Position numbers and translations under genes: made by a program
Source: Anaeramoeba flamelloides
Lineage: Eukaryota; Metamonada; Anaeramoebidae
Direction: 5' to 3'
Length of the DNA stretch: 64,000 nucleotides
Assembly: GCA_027625915.1 (NCBI GenBank)
Contig: JANTQA010000008.1
Span: 12,463,001 to 12,527,000, forward strand
Notes under the pieces: model-generated
Told to the model about the DNA's origin: nothing
Databases searched by the model: none
What the model saw: the letters and a program-made list of their open reading frames with translations, nothing else
In this document: in pieces, positions 1 through 11,262 of the stretch
Layout: the number at the start of each line of letters is the position of its first letter
Numbering within the stretch: position 1 is the stretch's first letter

Positions 1-242
1 TTGGTTCAAAAGGGTTTAGATTTTGAATTCTGAGATTTGGAATTTTCTTCTTGAAAGATTTCTACAAATTTTCTTTTTTTTTGTTTTTTTTAAAAAGCCG
101 ATTAGATCTTTTGTTAATTATATTTTTCAATTAACGATATAATAGGGGTATCAGCAAGTTGGTGTTAGAGTGGCAAATCGATCAAGCAGTGATTAAATTA
201 TCTTTTTATGATAATTTAGATAATCATCATTTTTTTACTATT

Positions 243-551
243 TTACTATTAATTGTAAATTAAAAAGATCAAAATTTTCCTTCAAAATTCCCAAAAAATC
301 ACTACTCAATAATTAGAATGTTATTTCTTGAAAAATAAATAGGACAAAATTTTCATTCAGTTTATTCAATAAAAAGATAATTGAAGTTTTGTAAAATTTC
401 TAATTTTTAAAAATCCAAAAAGAAGCATTGTCTATTAATTTTCTGTGAGAATTGGGACTTCTGATGATTTTTTGGAATTATTAAAAGGTGATTTTTTTTT
501 GAAAAATGAATGAAAATTTTGATCTTTTTATCATGTAATTAACAGTAGATC
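243..551. repeat. Inverted-repeat element, degraded
   Basis: Two diverged inverted arms face each other. The left arm (about 243-300) contains AAAAAGATCAAAATTTTC, and the right arm (about 490-551) contains its reverse complement within a similar context (ATTAATTGTAAAT versus GTTAATTACATGAT). The span is about 310 bp. No coding potential is visible. The ends and target duplication are unclear, so this is only a probable MITE-type relic. Confidence 0.4.
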
Positions 552-1114
552 ATCAAAGACTCCAATTCTAAAAGAGGGAATTCATAATTTAAGCTGATAT
601 TAAGGTTTTAGAATTAAAAATTTGAAATTTTAGATAATTTATATATCTTGTTTTTGAAAGCTGAATAAAAATTTGTTTGATTTATTTTGCAACAAATAGT
701 ATATACAATCTCAAATATTACTGAAAATAATGAAAAATTGTGGTAATAATCAAATTTGTGATAATCAAAAAAAAAAAAATTGTAAAAAAATGAATCTAAA
801 TAATTAGTAATTTTTCGTCTGAAATCATTCTTCAAAAATTGAATTAAAAATTCAAATAAGAGATAAAAAGTGAAAATTGTTACTTTATTATCTCATTTTT
901 TTAGGCAAGACTAAAAGATTAAATCTTAATTTAGACTATTTAATCAATCAATTTAATAATTACTTGTTAAATTTATTAAATGATGAAAAAATTCACATTT
1001 TCATAACTTGTGCGAAACGTTGGTTTTATCATTTTGTCCCCAAAAAAATATTACAAGATATGGGCTTTTTTTTTAATAATAAAAAAAAAATTATTCATCA
1101 AAAAATTAACCATA

Positions 1115-2334
1115 GAGGTTTTGATGATAACATGATTATGTCACGATAAAGTTACAAAAATCGCGATAATTTCCATCAAATCGAGATAATATCAGAAAAT
1201 CGCGATATTCAATATTATCGCGATAATATAACAAATCGCGATAATTCCATAAAATCGTGATAAATGCCAAAATATCGCGATTAAAAAGTAATAGCGATAT
1301 AATAGTTGATTGCTTTTTGGGCTAATTGAGAAATATTTAAAAAAATTTTTTTTGATCAAAAAATAGATTAGATGAAAAAAAGTCATTCTTTGAAAAATCA
1401 ACAAAAAAGATTCTTGATCCAATCAGGGATCAGATCCAAGAGTTTTATTGTGCTTTCATTTTGTTTGGTTGACAAACCTATTGATCCTTTAAGATCAACA
1501 ACAATAAGAAATAAATAGAAATAAATATTTTTTCAGTTAATCGTGGTGTTGTAAATTGAGTTGAATAAAAGACCTTCTAAAACAACCAACCCTTTATCTG
1601 TTCTTTAAAGAATGTGATCTTGGGTTAAAACATTTTCAATATTCTCAGAAAGCTAAAAGGGGTTGGTAAACTTTTCATTAGCTTTCACAACATCCTTGTC
1701 AGATGATCACAAATTATTAAGTTTTTTTATAGATTTGTCTTCTTGTTCTTTTTCTTCTTTGAGCATCTTTGTATTGGACAGAAAACACAATTAGAGCTTA
1801 GAGGTTTTTGTTTGACCGATCAGTAATAAGAAGGAAAATTATTCTTTATTCTTTTTTGATATTTAAAATTATGAAGGTAACAACTCCATTGGAAGAAAAT
1901 TCATCTATTTTATATTCAATTATATTGTTGGAATGAGTAATTATTAGTTTGATCATAAACTTTGGTTGAGATTTTATATTTTGTTAAAAAAAAAATGAAA
2001 AGAATAAAATTTTTTTCCACAACAAACCAAACTCATTCCCTTTTTAAAAGTTTTCTATCTTTCAAAACTTTCAAACACTTGAAGACACTCCACAACCCTG
2101 ACAAACATTTTCTGACATTTATGAAAGGGGAAAGTGTTGTAAAAGTCTCAAGACTTTGTTAAAGTTAAGATTTTTTTAAGGTAATCTCAAAAAAATAATT
2201 TTTCATTTTTTCGAGATAATGTGAATATCGCGATAATGTTGAATATCGCCATAAAGTTGGACTAATCACGATTTTTAATAATATCACGATTTTATTGTTA
2301 ATATCACGATAATATATGTTATCATCAGAACCTC
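1115..2334. mobile_element. TA-flanked 1.2-kb TIR element with TCGCGATAA arrays
   Basis: The terminal inverted repeats read GAGGTTTTGATGATAACAT at the left and, reverse complemented, GAGGTTCTGATGATAACAT at the right. Each end is followed outward by TA (1113-1114 and 2335-2336), as expected for a TA target duplication. Just inside each TIR lies an array of short motifs based on ATCGCGATAAT: about nine copies in 1140-1310 and about six in 2210-2325. The core TCGCGA is itself a palindrome. The middle holds only short AT-rich ORFs with no recognisable transposase, so it looks non-autonomous. TA duplication and TIRs suggest a Tc1/mariner-like mover, which is inference. Confidence 0.7.
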
Positions 2335-2551
2335 TAATTTATTACTTCTAATGAATATTAAATTAATCAAGTATGTGCTTTTTACTAAGCACGGTTACCA
2401 TTTTTATTAGAAATTAAATAAAAAAAATAATTATTTTTAAAAAGTAAATATGGTTATGATTTTAATAAATAATATAAATAGTTGCTATATTACAATATAA
2501 TATATTTATAAACAATTAAAAATATTAAATAAAAAAAAAAAAAATTGATCA

Positions 2552-2586
<35 letters not shown>

Positions 2587-4255
2587 TATTTATTTATTGA
2601 TCTTTTGATGCAAATTTGTTTCTATTATCTTTTTTTTGTCTGTTTTTTTTTTTAAATTGTGAATCGGAAAAACTTTAATTTGAAAATTTTTGAGAAGAAT
2701 CTTTTTATACATACTATTCTGGAAATTTTTTATTCAAAATGAATCTTAAATTCCCTCTTTATTTATGTTTGGTCCAATTTTGAAATTTTTAAGGAAAATT
2801 TGATATTTTTTAGATTCTTCTTTACAAATTGAGATTTCTTTTGTCGATTTTTTTTATTTTGAGAATAGTTTATTTTCCAATATTTTAATAAAAAAACTTG
2901 TTTAATTCTCAATTTTTTTTTATTTTTTTCATCGTTTTATCTGTTTTTTTTTTGAAACAATTATTTTTAGATGGAATTTTTTGATTTCAATAACCCAATA
3001 CCACCTCATGTATCTTTATGATGATATGATGTGATTTGACATAAGTTGACTCCACTGTTTGAAACAAGAATCATAAAAATTAATTTTTAAAGATAAGTTT
3101 TATTATATATATATATATATGGATTTGGAATTAGGACAAATCTAATTTATTCTCTTATAAATTCAGAAAATAAAGAGTCTAAAATATACTTTGGTTTTGA
3201 TTTTTTTAGACTTGATTTCAGTATGTTTATTTGGTAAAGTTATCTTTCAGTTTGATTATAAAAAAAGAAAATGTTTGTTTAAAATATACAAGCTTTCATA
3301 TCTAATTTATTGGTTTATTCCATGATCAATTCCAGTATTATTTACAAACACATTTATAAACCCCATTCCAAAAATTCAGACACACCCAAAATCAAAAATA
3401 GGCTAAATAAAAACCCAATTTATTATATTTTTCCAATCGTAATATCAAAACATATTTAAATCAACAAGTATTAATGTTTTTATAAGTAATCATGTTCATC
3501 TAAATAAAAGAAAAAAAATATCAAACAAAAAAATAAAAATTGGTGTTCTAAAATAATGAAACGAGCTGAACAAAAAAATGTATTTGCTAAATATTTTGAC
3601 ATTTCACCAACAATTTTTCAGCGATCCAATGATAAGATAAACATCAACTCATTGTATGTGATTTTCCAATTTAACAAATCCAACACTAACCTTCTGTCAA
3701 TTATTGAAAAAAATTTCTAGATCTAAGGAAATAGATTACGTAAATGGAAAAAATGAAATGAAAACAAAACAAAAAAGACAAAAAATCAAATTGTTTGTAA
3801 AAATCAAAATGATTTCCGAATTGAAGATAAAGTGTAGTATTGTTATTCTTTCGACTCATTAAACTTGGTCCAAATATTTGAAATTTAGGTCATCAAATAA
3901 AATGTTAAACTGTTAATTATAGCAAAAAATATTAAAATATAAAAAAAAAAACAAAAATAAAAAAAAAAAAAAAATGGGTTATAGAGATTATTTTTCTTTG
4001 TATTAAGTATCTAACTAATGGGGTAAAAAAAGAAATGGGGTATAAATATAAAATAATACTAAGAAATTAATTCCTTTAAAAATCAGAAAAAAAAAAAAAA
4101 AAAACATAACAATAATAATTTGTAGTTTTGAATCTTAGCAAATAATCCAATTATAAAAGAAAAAACATATAAAACCAAGAACTAAATAAAAATATAAAGA
4201 GATTTTTTTTTTTTTTTTTAGAAACTTTCAATATTTAAGTTGAAAATGAACCGAT
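2335..4255. other. Intergenic AT-rich DNA with (TA)n tracts
   Basis: No gene is seen. The stretch carries a (TA)n tract at about 2555-2583, a shorter one near 3106-3120, and several A or T homopolymers. The right end is the 3' flank of the succinyl-CoA ligase alpha gene, whose stop codon lies at 4256-4258 on the minus strand. Confidence 0.6.
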
Positions 4256-7200
4256 TTAGAGTTTTCCTAAATCTTTCATGAAATCATACATGACTTGGCC
4301 GATTTCATGAGGGAATTTGGCAACACGTACATCAGCTTCTTTCAAGGCACTAATTTTATCTGAAGCTTTTCCTTTTCCACCGGCTACAATGGCACCTGCG
4401 TGACCCATTCTTTTTCCTGGTGGTGCGGAGGTTCCTGCAATAAATCCAACAACTGGTTTTTTGTTTTTTCCAACGTTGTATTTTTTTAAAAATTCAGCAC
4501 CATCTTCTTCAGCACTTCCTCCAATTTCTCCGATCATTACAATACCCTCAGTTTCGTCATCATCCAAGAATTGTTCTAAACAATCAACAAAGTTAGTACT
4601 ATTCGAAGTGGGGATTAATATTTTTGAATAAATAATTTTTTAGTAATTAATTTTATTTTTTAAATTTGGTTGACAAATTTGTGAGATGAAAAACATCATT
4701 CATTAAAAAAAGAATAATTAAAAGGTATGTATATGTAGTTTGTGAAAAAGTTCGATTTTTTTTTAATTTTTATTTTGAATTGAAAATTCTGATATTAAGA
4801 TCGTAATTGAAATGATTGTAAAATGTCTCTGATTGTTTTCAAAACAAGTTTTTGAATTTTTTTTGCTTTAGATTCCAAAAAATAACTGTTTTAAAGAATT
4901 ATAGTTTTCAGGAGAGGATATCAAATAAGAAAATTCGATTCGTTTATTTTGTAATGATTTCGAATAAGGATATTTTTATTATTTTAGTGATCATTAATTG
5001 TTCGAATCGTCATCGTTATTTTAGAATTAAAATAAATAGAAAAAAATAAAACGTTCCAAATAACGAAAAAAAAAAAAAAAAAAAAAAACGAACCAAAACA
5101 AAATCTGATGTCTAACTTTTTTGATCTTTAAAAGTTTAAATTTTTTTATCAAAATTTTGTATCTAATTTAGAACAATCTAATTATTATATTTTTATTTTT
5201 CTCTTGAATTTTTTTTTTATTGTAATTTAATAGTATTATTTTTTTAAAAAAACTTATAAGGCGAGATCAAATTTCAAAATAAGTTGAAGTAAAAATGTAT
5301 TTTTAAAATATTTCACCCTTTCATCAAAAAAGATAAAATTTTGAAAATCGTTCAAGTGAAAATATTTTAATCTTTATCAAGTTCATTTCATTTTTGGAAG
5401 AAAAATTCTTAAAAAGTTTCAAAGTTATCATTCGTGATTTTAAAAAATCAAATAAAATTTATTTATATATTGAATCATTCTAAAAAAAAGTGAATACAAA
5501 TAGTTTTGAAAAAATAACTCGTTTAAATTTTAAAAGAAAAAATGGCGAAATATATTCAACACTTTTTTAAAAATGATTGCTCTGAGTTTTTTAATTCAAC
5601 TTTCTTGTTTTATTAACAAATAAATATCACAATGGAGCTCAAAAAGAGTAAGAGTTATAGTGAAAATAAATCTAAATTGGAATTCAAATAATTAAAAAAA
5701 ATTATTAAGAATTTAGTATTTGTCCCTGATTTTATTATTATTTCCTAACAGATTCATTTGTCAATAATAACTTTGTTTAATTTTAAAGCTTGAGTCCCTT
5801 CATAAAATTGGCAGAGAATTTATGGTAAAGTTAATCCCTTATTCAAATACTTTGAATAAATTCAGAAAATTATATATAAAATAAAATAAATCAATCATTG
5901 AAATGCAATTTATCACATTTGATTATTATTTTCATGAATTATTAAGGTAAAAAAAAGTATATGATTTAAGTTGAAATATATGTTGTAGTTAATATAAATT
6001 TATAAATCATTGCCTTTTGTTTTGATATAGTGTTATGATAGGATTATTCAAACTATTGAGAATGCTGATATTTTAATTTATTTTACTTAATGATTGCAAA
6101 CAATCAAATAGCAAATTATAACTTGGAAATTAAGTTATTACTTTTTTAAGTTTGTAAATATTCAAATTAAACATTAAAACAGCAAAAAAAAAAAAAAAAT
6201 ATTTTAGGAATTTAATTGTGTTAGTTTTTTATTTTTTCAATTGGACTCAGTCGGTAAAAGTTTTCCATTTTTTGGAATTGAATAGAAAGTTGTAGTATTA
6301 TAATTTAATTTTACAATCATTTTTGTTTTTATTCAATTTATTAATTTTGTACAATTAAAACAACTAGAGTCTTTTTAAAAAAAACTGTTATAAAAGACGT
6401 AATCTTATTTTGTATTAATAGAGATTATCTTTTCATATCTGGAAAAGTAATTAATTGACTTTTTTTTTAAAAACTTTTCTGATTGATCTTTTCAGTTTTC
6501 ATTTTTAAAAGAAGCGATATTTAAATTAAAGAACCTTTTTTTCTCCAAACAAAAGAAAAAAAAGAAAAAGAAAAAGAAAAAAAAAATTTACCCATTATAA
6601 GGATCACCACCAATTCCAACACAAATAGATTGACCAAGTCCTTTTTTGTTTCAATTAAAAGTAATGACGAAAAATAAAATAAAAAAAAAAATTAAGAAAT
6701 GAAGAAAAAAAAATTTAGTTAGATTTATTTCATTTTAAAAATTGTAATAAAAAAAAAAAAAAGGAAAAGTATTAATTTTCTTACCTAATTGAGATGTTTG
6801 ATAAGTTGCTTCATAAGTTAAAGTACCAGATCTTGAAACAATACCTTTAAAATTAAAGAAATAATAAGTAATAAAGAATGTTAAAAAAGTTAATTTAAGA
6901 AAATTCCAAACAAAAAAGAAAAAGATATTTTTTTTAATAATTTCAAAAAAAAAAAAAAAAAAAAATTATAAAAATAAAATGCTTACCAATTTTACCGGGT
7001 TGGTAGATGTGACCAGGCATGATACCAATTTTACATTCACCTGGTTTGATGATACCTGGACAATTTGGACCAACTAATCTACTTTTGCTGTCTCTTAGTC
7101 TTCTTTTGACACGAACCATATCTAAACTTGGGATTCCTATTTATCATTTTTTAAAAAAAAAGAGTTGTATAGAGAATAGTTTCATGAGTGAAAATTTAGC

Positions 7201-7822
7201 AAAATAAAAAGTCAAAATAAATTAGTTTATCAAAAGAACTGACAAAAAAGAAAAAAAATTGAGATAAAAAAAAAAAAAAAAAAAAAAAGAAAAAGCAAAA
7301 ACAAAACAAAAAAAAAAAAAAAAAAAAAAGCAAAACAAATTTACCTTCAGTAATACAAATGATAAGTGGGATTTCAGCATCGATAGCTTCCATGATACTT
7401 GCACCTGCATATGGTGGTGGGACATAGATGACAGAAGCGTCACAGTTGGTGGCTTCTCTTGCTTCTTGACAGTTTTTAAAGACTGGTAATCCAAGATGTT
7501 TGGTACCACCTTTTCTTGGGTTGACACCGCCGACCATTTTGGTTCCGTATTTCAAGGCCATTTGTGTGTGGAAAGTACCCTAATCATTTAGATAAAAATC
7601 AATAAAAAAAAAAAAAATTAAGAAGAAAATTAAAAAGTTTTTACGTTTTTCAGAACTTGAAAAAAAAAAAAATTTTACATGTTTTCCTGTGATACCTTGA
7701 CAGATAACTTTTGTGTTTTTGTTAACAAAAAGACTTCTGTTAAATGAAGAAAATCTGTTACTGACTGAAAAGGTTGCAGTGTTAAAGTTGGTTTTTGGTA
7801 ATTTTGAGAAAAAATTAAGCAT
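4256..7822 (-). CDS. SUCLG1: Succinyl-CoA ligase (ADP/GDP-forming) alpha subunit, organellar
   Basis: This is the alpha subunit of succinyl-CoA synthetase, which makes ATP or GTP from succinyl-CoA with the beta subunit in mitochondria or hydrogenosomes. Six exons on the minus strand join in frame: 7679-7822, 7345-7579, 6987-7136, 6785-6844, 6592-6640 and 4256-4598, giving 326 residues against about 290-346 in the family. All introns are GT-AG: 99, 208, 142, 144 and 1,993 bp. A Ser/Asn/Phe/Arg-rich leader of about 34 residues looks like an organelle presequence. The CoA-binding stretch GITGKHGTFHTQ (about 43-54), the GGDPYNGTNF motif and the phosphohistidine motif [10 protein letters not shown] (His279) are present. 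Splice sites were read by eye, but every junction restores family sequence. In an anaerobic host it would pair with acetate:succinate CoA-transferase; that is inference. Confidence 0.93.
4599..6591 (-). other. Long intron 5 of succinyl-CoA ligase alpha gene
   Basis: This intron is 1,993 bp, some ten times longer than the other four in the gene. The donor reads GTAAATTTT on the minus strand and the acceptor ends in ATAG. The flanking exons rejoin in frame to give PYNGTNFVDC, so nothing is missing between them. The interior is A/T homopolymer-rich, including an A run near 5067-5090. I found no clear terminal repeats or gene in it. Confidence 0.75.
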
Positions 7823-8869
7823 CTTTTTATTTGCTAAGTATAAATTTAAGAAAAATAGAAAAAATAAAAACCAAACTTGTTTATTTTTTGATATTTCCAA
7901 CTTACTAATTTCAGTCGTTCATGAAAAAATGACTAGCAGTGAAGATTTTTGAAACTGTTGATCTGTCTTCAACGTTTTTTATTTTCAGGATCAAGAAAAA
8001 ATTGTTTTTTGGTTTTATAATCTTCATAATACGCTTTGGACACTCAACTGAACAATTAAAAGGAAATTTGAAAATTGCAACTTTCTCAAAATCTTTAGAA
8101 TTTCAGAAAAGTAAAGTTCCTCAAGACCTGAAAAATCTAAAAGAAATTCTTTTAATGTATTTTGTTTTACATTTGTGAACAATATTCAACGATTTTGAAA
8201 TTCTTTTCTTGAAAACTGAGTGTGCATATTTTAGAGATTGGTCAAATCTCAAATAATGATCAAACCTAAACTTTTCAAGTAAAGTAATTTTCAAATGAAA
8301 AAAAAATAGTAACAACCCAGAATTGTTTATTCCGTACATGGAATTATTGTAAAAATATTGCTCCTATGGTACCATTTGGCATAGATCTTGTTTGTGGACA
8401 TATTAATTGTCTTGAATGTTTGTGAAATTTTAAAATTACTTTTTTCCTTTGTGAATTGGAAAATGACCTTACTTTAAAAGTTAAGAGTTGTAAAAAACTC
8501 AGCAGCAATCAATACATTTGATAAATATAATGCTTAATCTATTTAACAGGAATTATACACTTTTAAAATTTAAAAGAAGAGTTAAACATTTCAAAATTCA
8601 AAAATCATTGTGCTTTTTCCTCTCATATCTTTAAGATAATAAGAGTTTGTGAAATAAACTATTTTCTATCACACTTTGGATTTATTTTATGACTTAAACA
8701 CTGTCACTTGTCTTTGAACTCAAATCCAAAATAAATAAAGAAAAAAAAAAAATTGAGACCCATTTATATTGATAGTAACAAAATCTTTTTGTTATGTTAT
8801 TTTAAAATTCTAAATTTATCAAGATATAACACATAACTATTACTATTCTATTTACTTTTTTGTATTATA
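7823..8869. other. Upstream flank of succinyl-CoA ligase gene; no gene seen
   Basis: This is the 5' flank of the minus-strand succinyl-CoA ligase alpha gene. Short ORFs on both strands here have AT-driven composition and no family resemblance. No promoter motif could be named. Confidence 0.5.
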
Positions 8870-9062
8870 TCCAGTTCTACTTTTAAGGAACAAACTTTCA
8901 ACAAAATTATGGTACATTTCACAATCTCAAATTTAAGGTACATTTGTTGGAATTTATTTTAATACAAACTATTTTATTAGAATCTGAATTTTGAGCTTTA
9001 ATAAAAAATTTTTTTGTACCTTAAATTTCGTTAAAATTTTTCGCCTTAAAAGTGGAATTGAA
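8870..9062. mobile_element. Degraded copy of palindromic TA-flanked MITE family
   Basis: The left end reads TCCAGTTCTACTTTTAAGG, and the right end, reverse complemented, reads TTCAATTCCACTTTTAAGG. Both are followed inward by a ...GTAC-containing arm ending in T/A runs. TA flanks both ends (8868-8869 and 9063-9064). The layout and inner sequence (CTTTCAAC.AAATT, TTAAGGTAC) match the better preserved copy at 58429-58626, so this is an older member of the same family. It has no coding capacity. Confidence 0.65.
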
Positions 9063-10578
9063 TATATTTCAAAATAAAAAATTATTATATTGATACTTTC
9101 TACGCTATGATCACTTAATATATTTTAGTACCATCCTAATTAATACCACCTTAGAACTGGAATTCAATGTTATATATAGAAAAAATAGTTGAAAAGTTAA
9201 CCATTTAAAGGAAAGCCAAAATATTACAATTTTATTTTTTATGGGAATTTTGATCTAAAGAAAAACGAAACTTTTGGTTGATCCAAAAAATATTTTTAAA
9301 CATCTTGAATAAAAACTGGTAAACTTTCTAAGATTATTCATCACCACTTAAACGTATGAATTTCTAGTATATATGTGAACCCATTCATATAATTACCATT
9401 AACTCTTGAATATTTTAATGTAAAGTGCAAAGTCCCAAACCCAAATGTATTTTGATTATCGAACTTTTACAAGAGAATTTTATGAATTTGGTTATTGTAA
9501 AATGAGTGACTCATATTAAAAATTTTCAATAAAAACACCACATTTGTTTATACATCACATGATTTCTCAACCCCAATATATTATTAGTTATTAGATGTAT
9601 TTTTAGTTCGAAAAATAATATACACTTCCTGCTAAATACAGATAGTACTCATTTAATTTGTAATTATTTATAAAAATAGTATAACAATCTAACTTATTTT
9701 AAAACATCCTAACCTACTTTAGAATTTTACTACTCGGGGAGTTGTATGGTTAGGTTACAATATTATTATCAAAAATAAAAAAAAAATGAAAATTTTTGAT
9801 CAGAATCATTTTCTAATTGTATCAAATTTTTTTTTCTTTTTCTTTTTATTTATTTATTTTTGTCTTTTCTTTTTTTAAATTTCATGTTTTAAGAAAGTTA
9901 AGAGAAAAAAGAACTTAATAAACACAAATATTTTTTTTTAAGAAAATAGAAACTATTGTAATACCTTTTTGAAAATTATAATTATTAGCAAAAAATCTTC
10001 TTGTCAATCTTTTTTCAATTGAAGTTTAATAATAAAAAATCTGTAATATACAATACAAAAATTTCGACTCACTTTTTTTACCCTTTTTTTTTTTTTTTTT
10101 TTTATTTTTATTTTATTTTCTTTTTTTAACATTCATATATTAATATTCTAGATGTTTTTAATAATAAAAAATAAATCATTAATAATAAAACGAAATTTAA
10201 TTATGGATTGTCCTTGAATATATATGAATTTATTTTTATTAAATTTTTATTATTTTGGATGAGCTACTGTTTTTGAAAAAAAAAAATGAAGAGGATAAAA
10301 CATTTAACTAGCGAGTTATTTGTTTATAATTTATTTTGAAAATTTTAAATTGAAATGATATTTTTCCAATTAACCATTTAGAAATTACCGAAAATAAAAT
10401 TAAAGTAGATAAACACCTTGAAAATTAATAGCTCGGATACCATGTACATGATAACCCCCTTTAAAATACCATGTGTTGTGAATCTTAACTAATGTTACAA
10501 CTAAATAAAAACAAAACAAATTCATTTTCAAAATAGAATGTTTATAATTTCATTTATTTAAAAAAAAATCAGTATTAA
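9063..10578. other. Intergenic AT-rich DNA
   Basis: No gene is seen. It contains T-rich and A-rich tracts, for example near 9829-9875 and 10081-10125, and a small GC-richer patch at about 9735-9760. Confidence 0.5.
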
Positions 10579-11262
10579 GGGTCGAGTCATTACGTTGAAT
10601 TTTTTTTTTTCTGAAATGGTAAACAACATTTTAGTAATTTTTATGAGCACCTAACACCAATCAAAAACCAACCAAACAATGATGTACAATCGAGATGCAA
10701 AAACCAACAACTAAAGATGAGGAAATTTTTAGAAAAAAGCACCAAAGAGCTACACCCAACTTCCAATTAGAATGGTTAGAATATACAATTTTGAAAACAA
10801 CCATGTCAGTTTTGAAGTGCCACTCTTTGGCGCATTTTAAGATCTTGTCAATTTTTTTTTCTTTTTTATTTCATTTTTCAAATAAGTTATTTTTATCATA
10901 AGAAAATTACATAATCCATACTTGATCAAATTTATAGGGTTAAAAAATAACCACAAATCAGATTAAATCGAATTAAATTGATTGTGAAATACAAGAAACA
11001 ATTTGTTTCAAATTAGATAAATTTAACAATTTGGTAATAAAAAATGAGAAAGATGAATTTATTTTTTAAATTTTGATTTTTTGAAATGGAGAACTTTTCT
11101 GGAATTATTTTTCTCCTTTGAATTTTTTATCAAAGAGATCCTATGTACTTTTTTTTTGTTATTTGATTTTTTATCAACCAAAAGAAGGACTATTTCATAA
11201 TACCCTTTTGTCTCATGCCACCTCTTGAGTATGGAGCATATTCACGGTAAATAACTAGACCC
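10579..11262. mobile_element. TTAA-flanked TIR element, family with GGGTC ends, copy 1
   Basis: The element is 684 bp and bounded by TTAA at 10575-10578 and 11263-11266. The left end reads GGGTCGAGTCATT and the right end, reverse complemented, GGGTCTAGTTATT. Its whole length aligns with 49647-50380 in the same orientation, including shared stretches such as CAATTTTGAAAACAAC and TTTTGAAGTG. TTAA targets are typical of piggyBac-type transposases, so a non-autonomous piggyBac-like element is the best guess. A 68-residue ORF inside is not convincing as a protein. Confidence 0.75.

Noticed and set aside
7222-7527. 101-codon minus-strand ORF
   Set aside because: It is a shifted-frame shadow of exon 2 of the succinyl-CoA ligase alpha gene and its T-rich intron.
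7939-8178. 79-codon plus-strand ORF upstream of the succinyl-CoA ligase gene
   Set aside because: No recognisable family, no clear splice partners and background-like composition.
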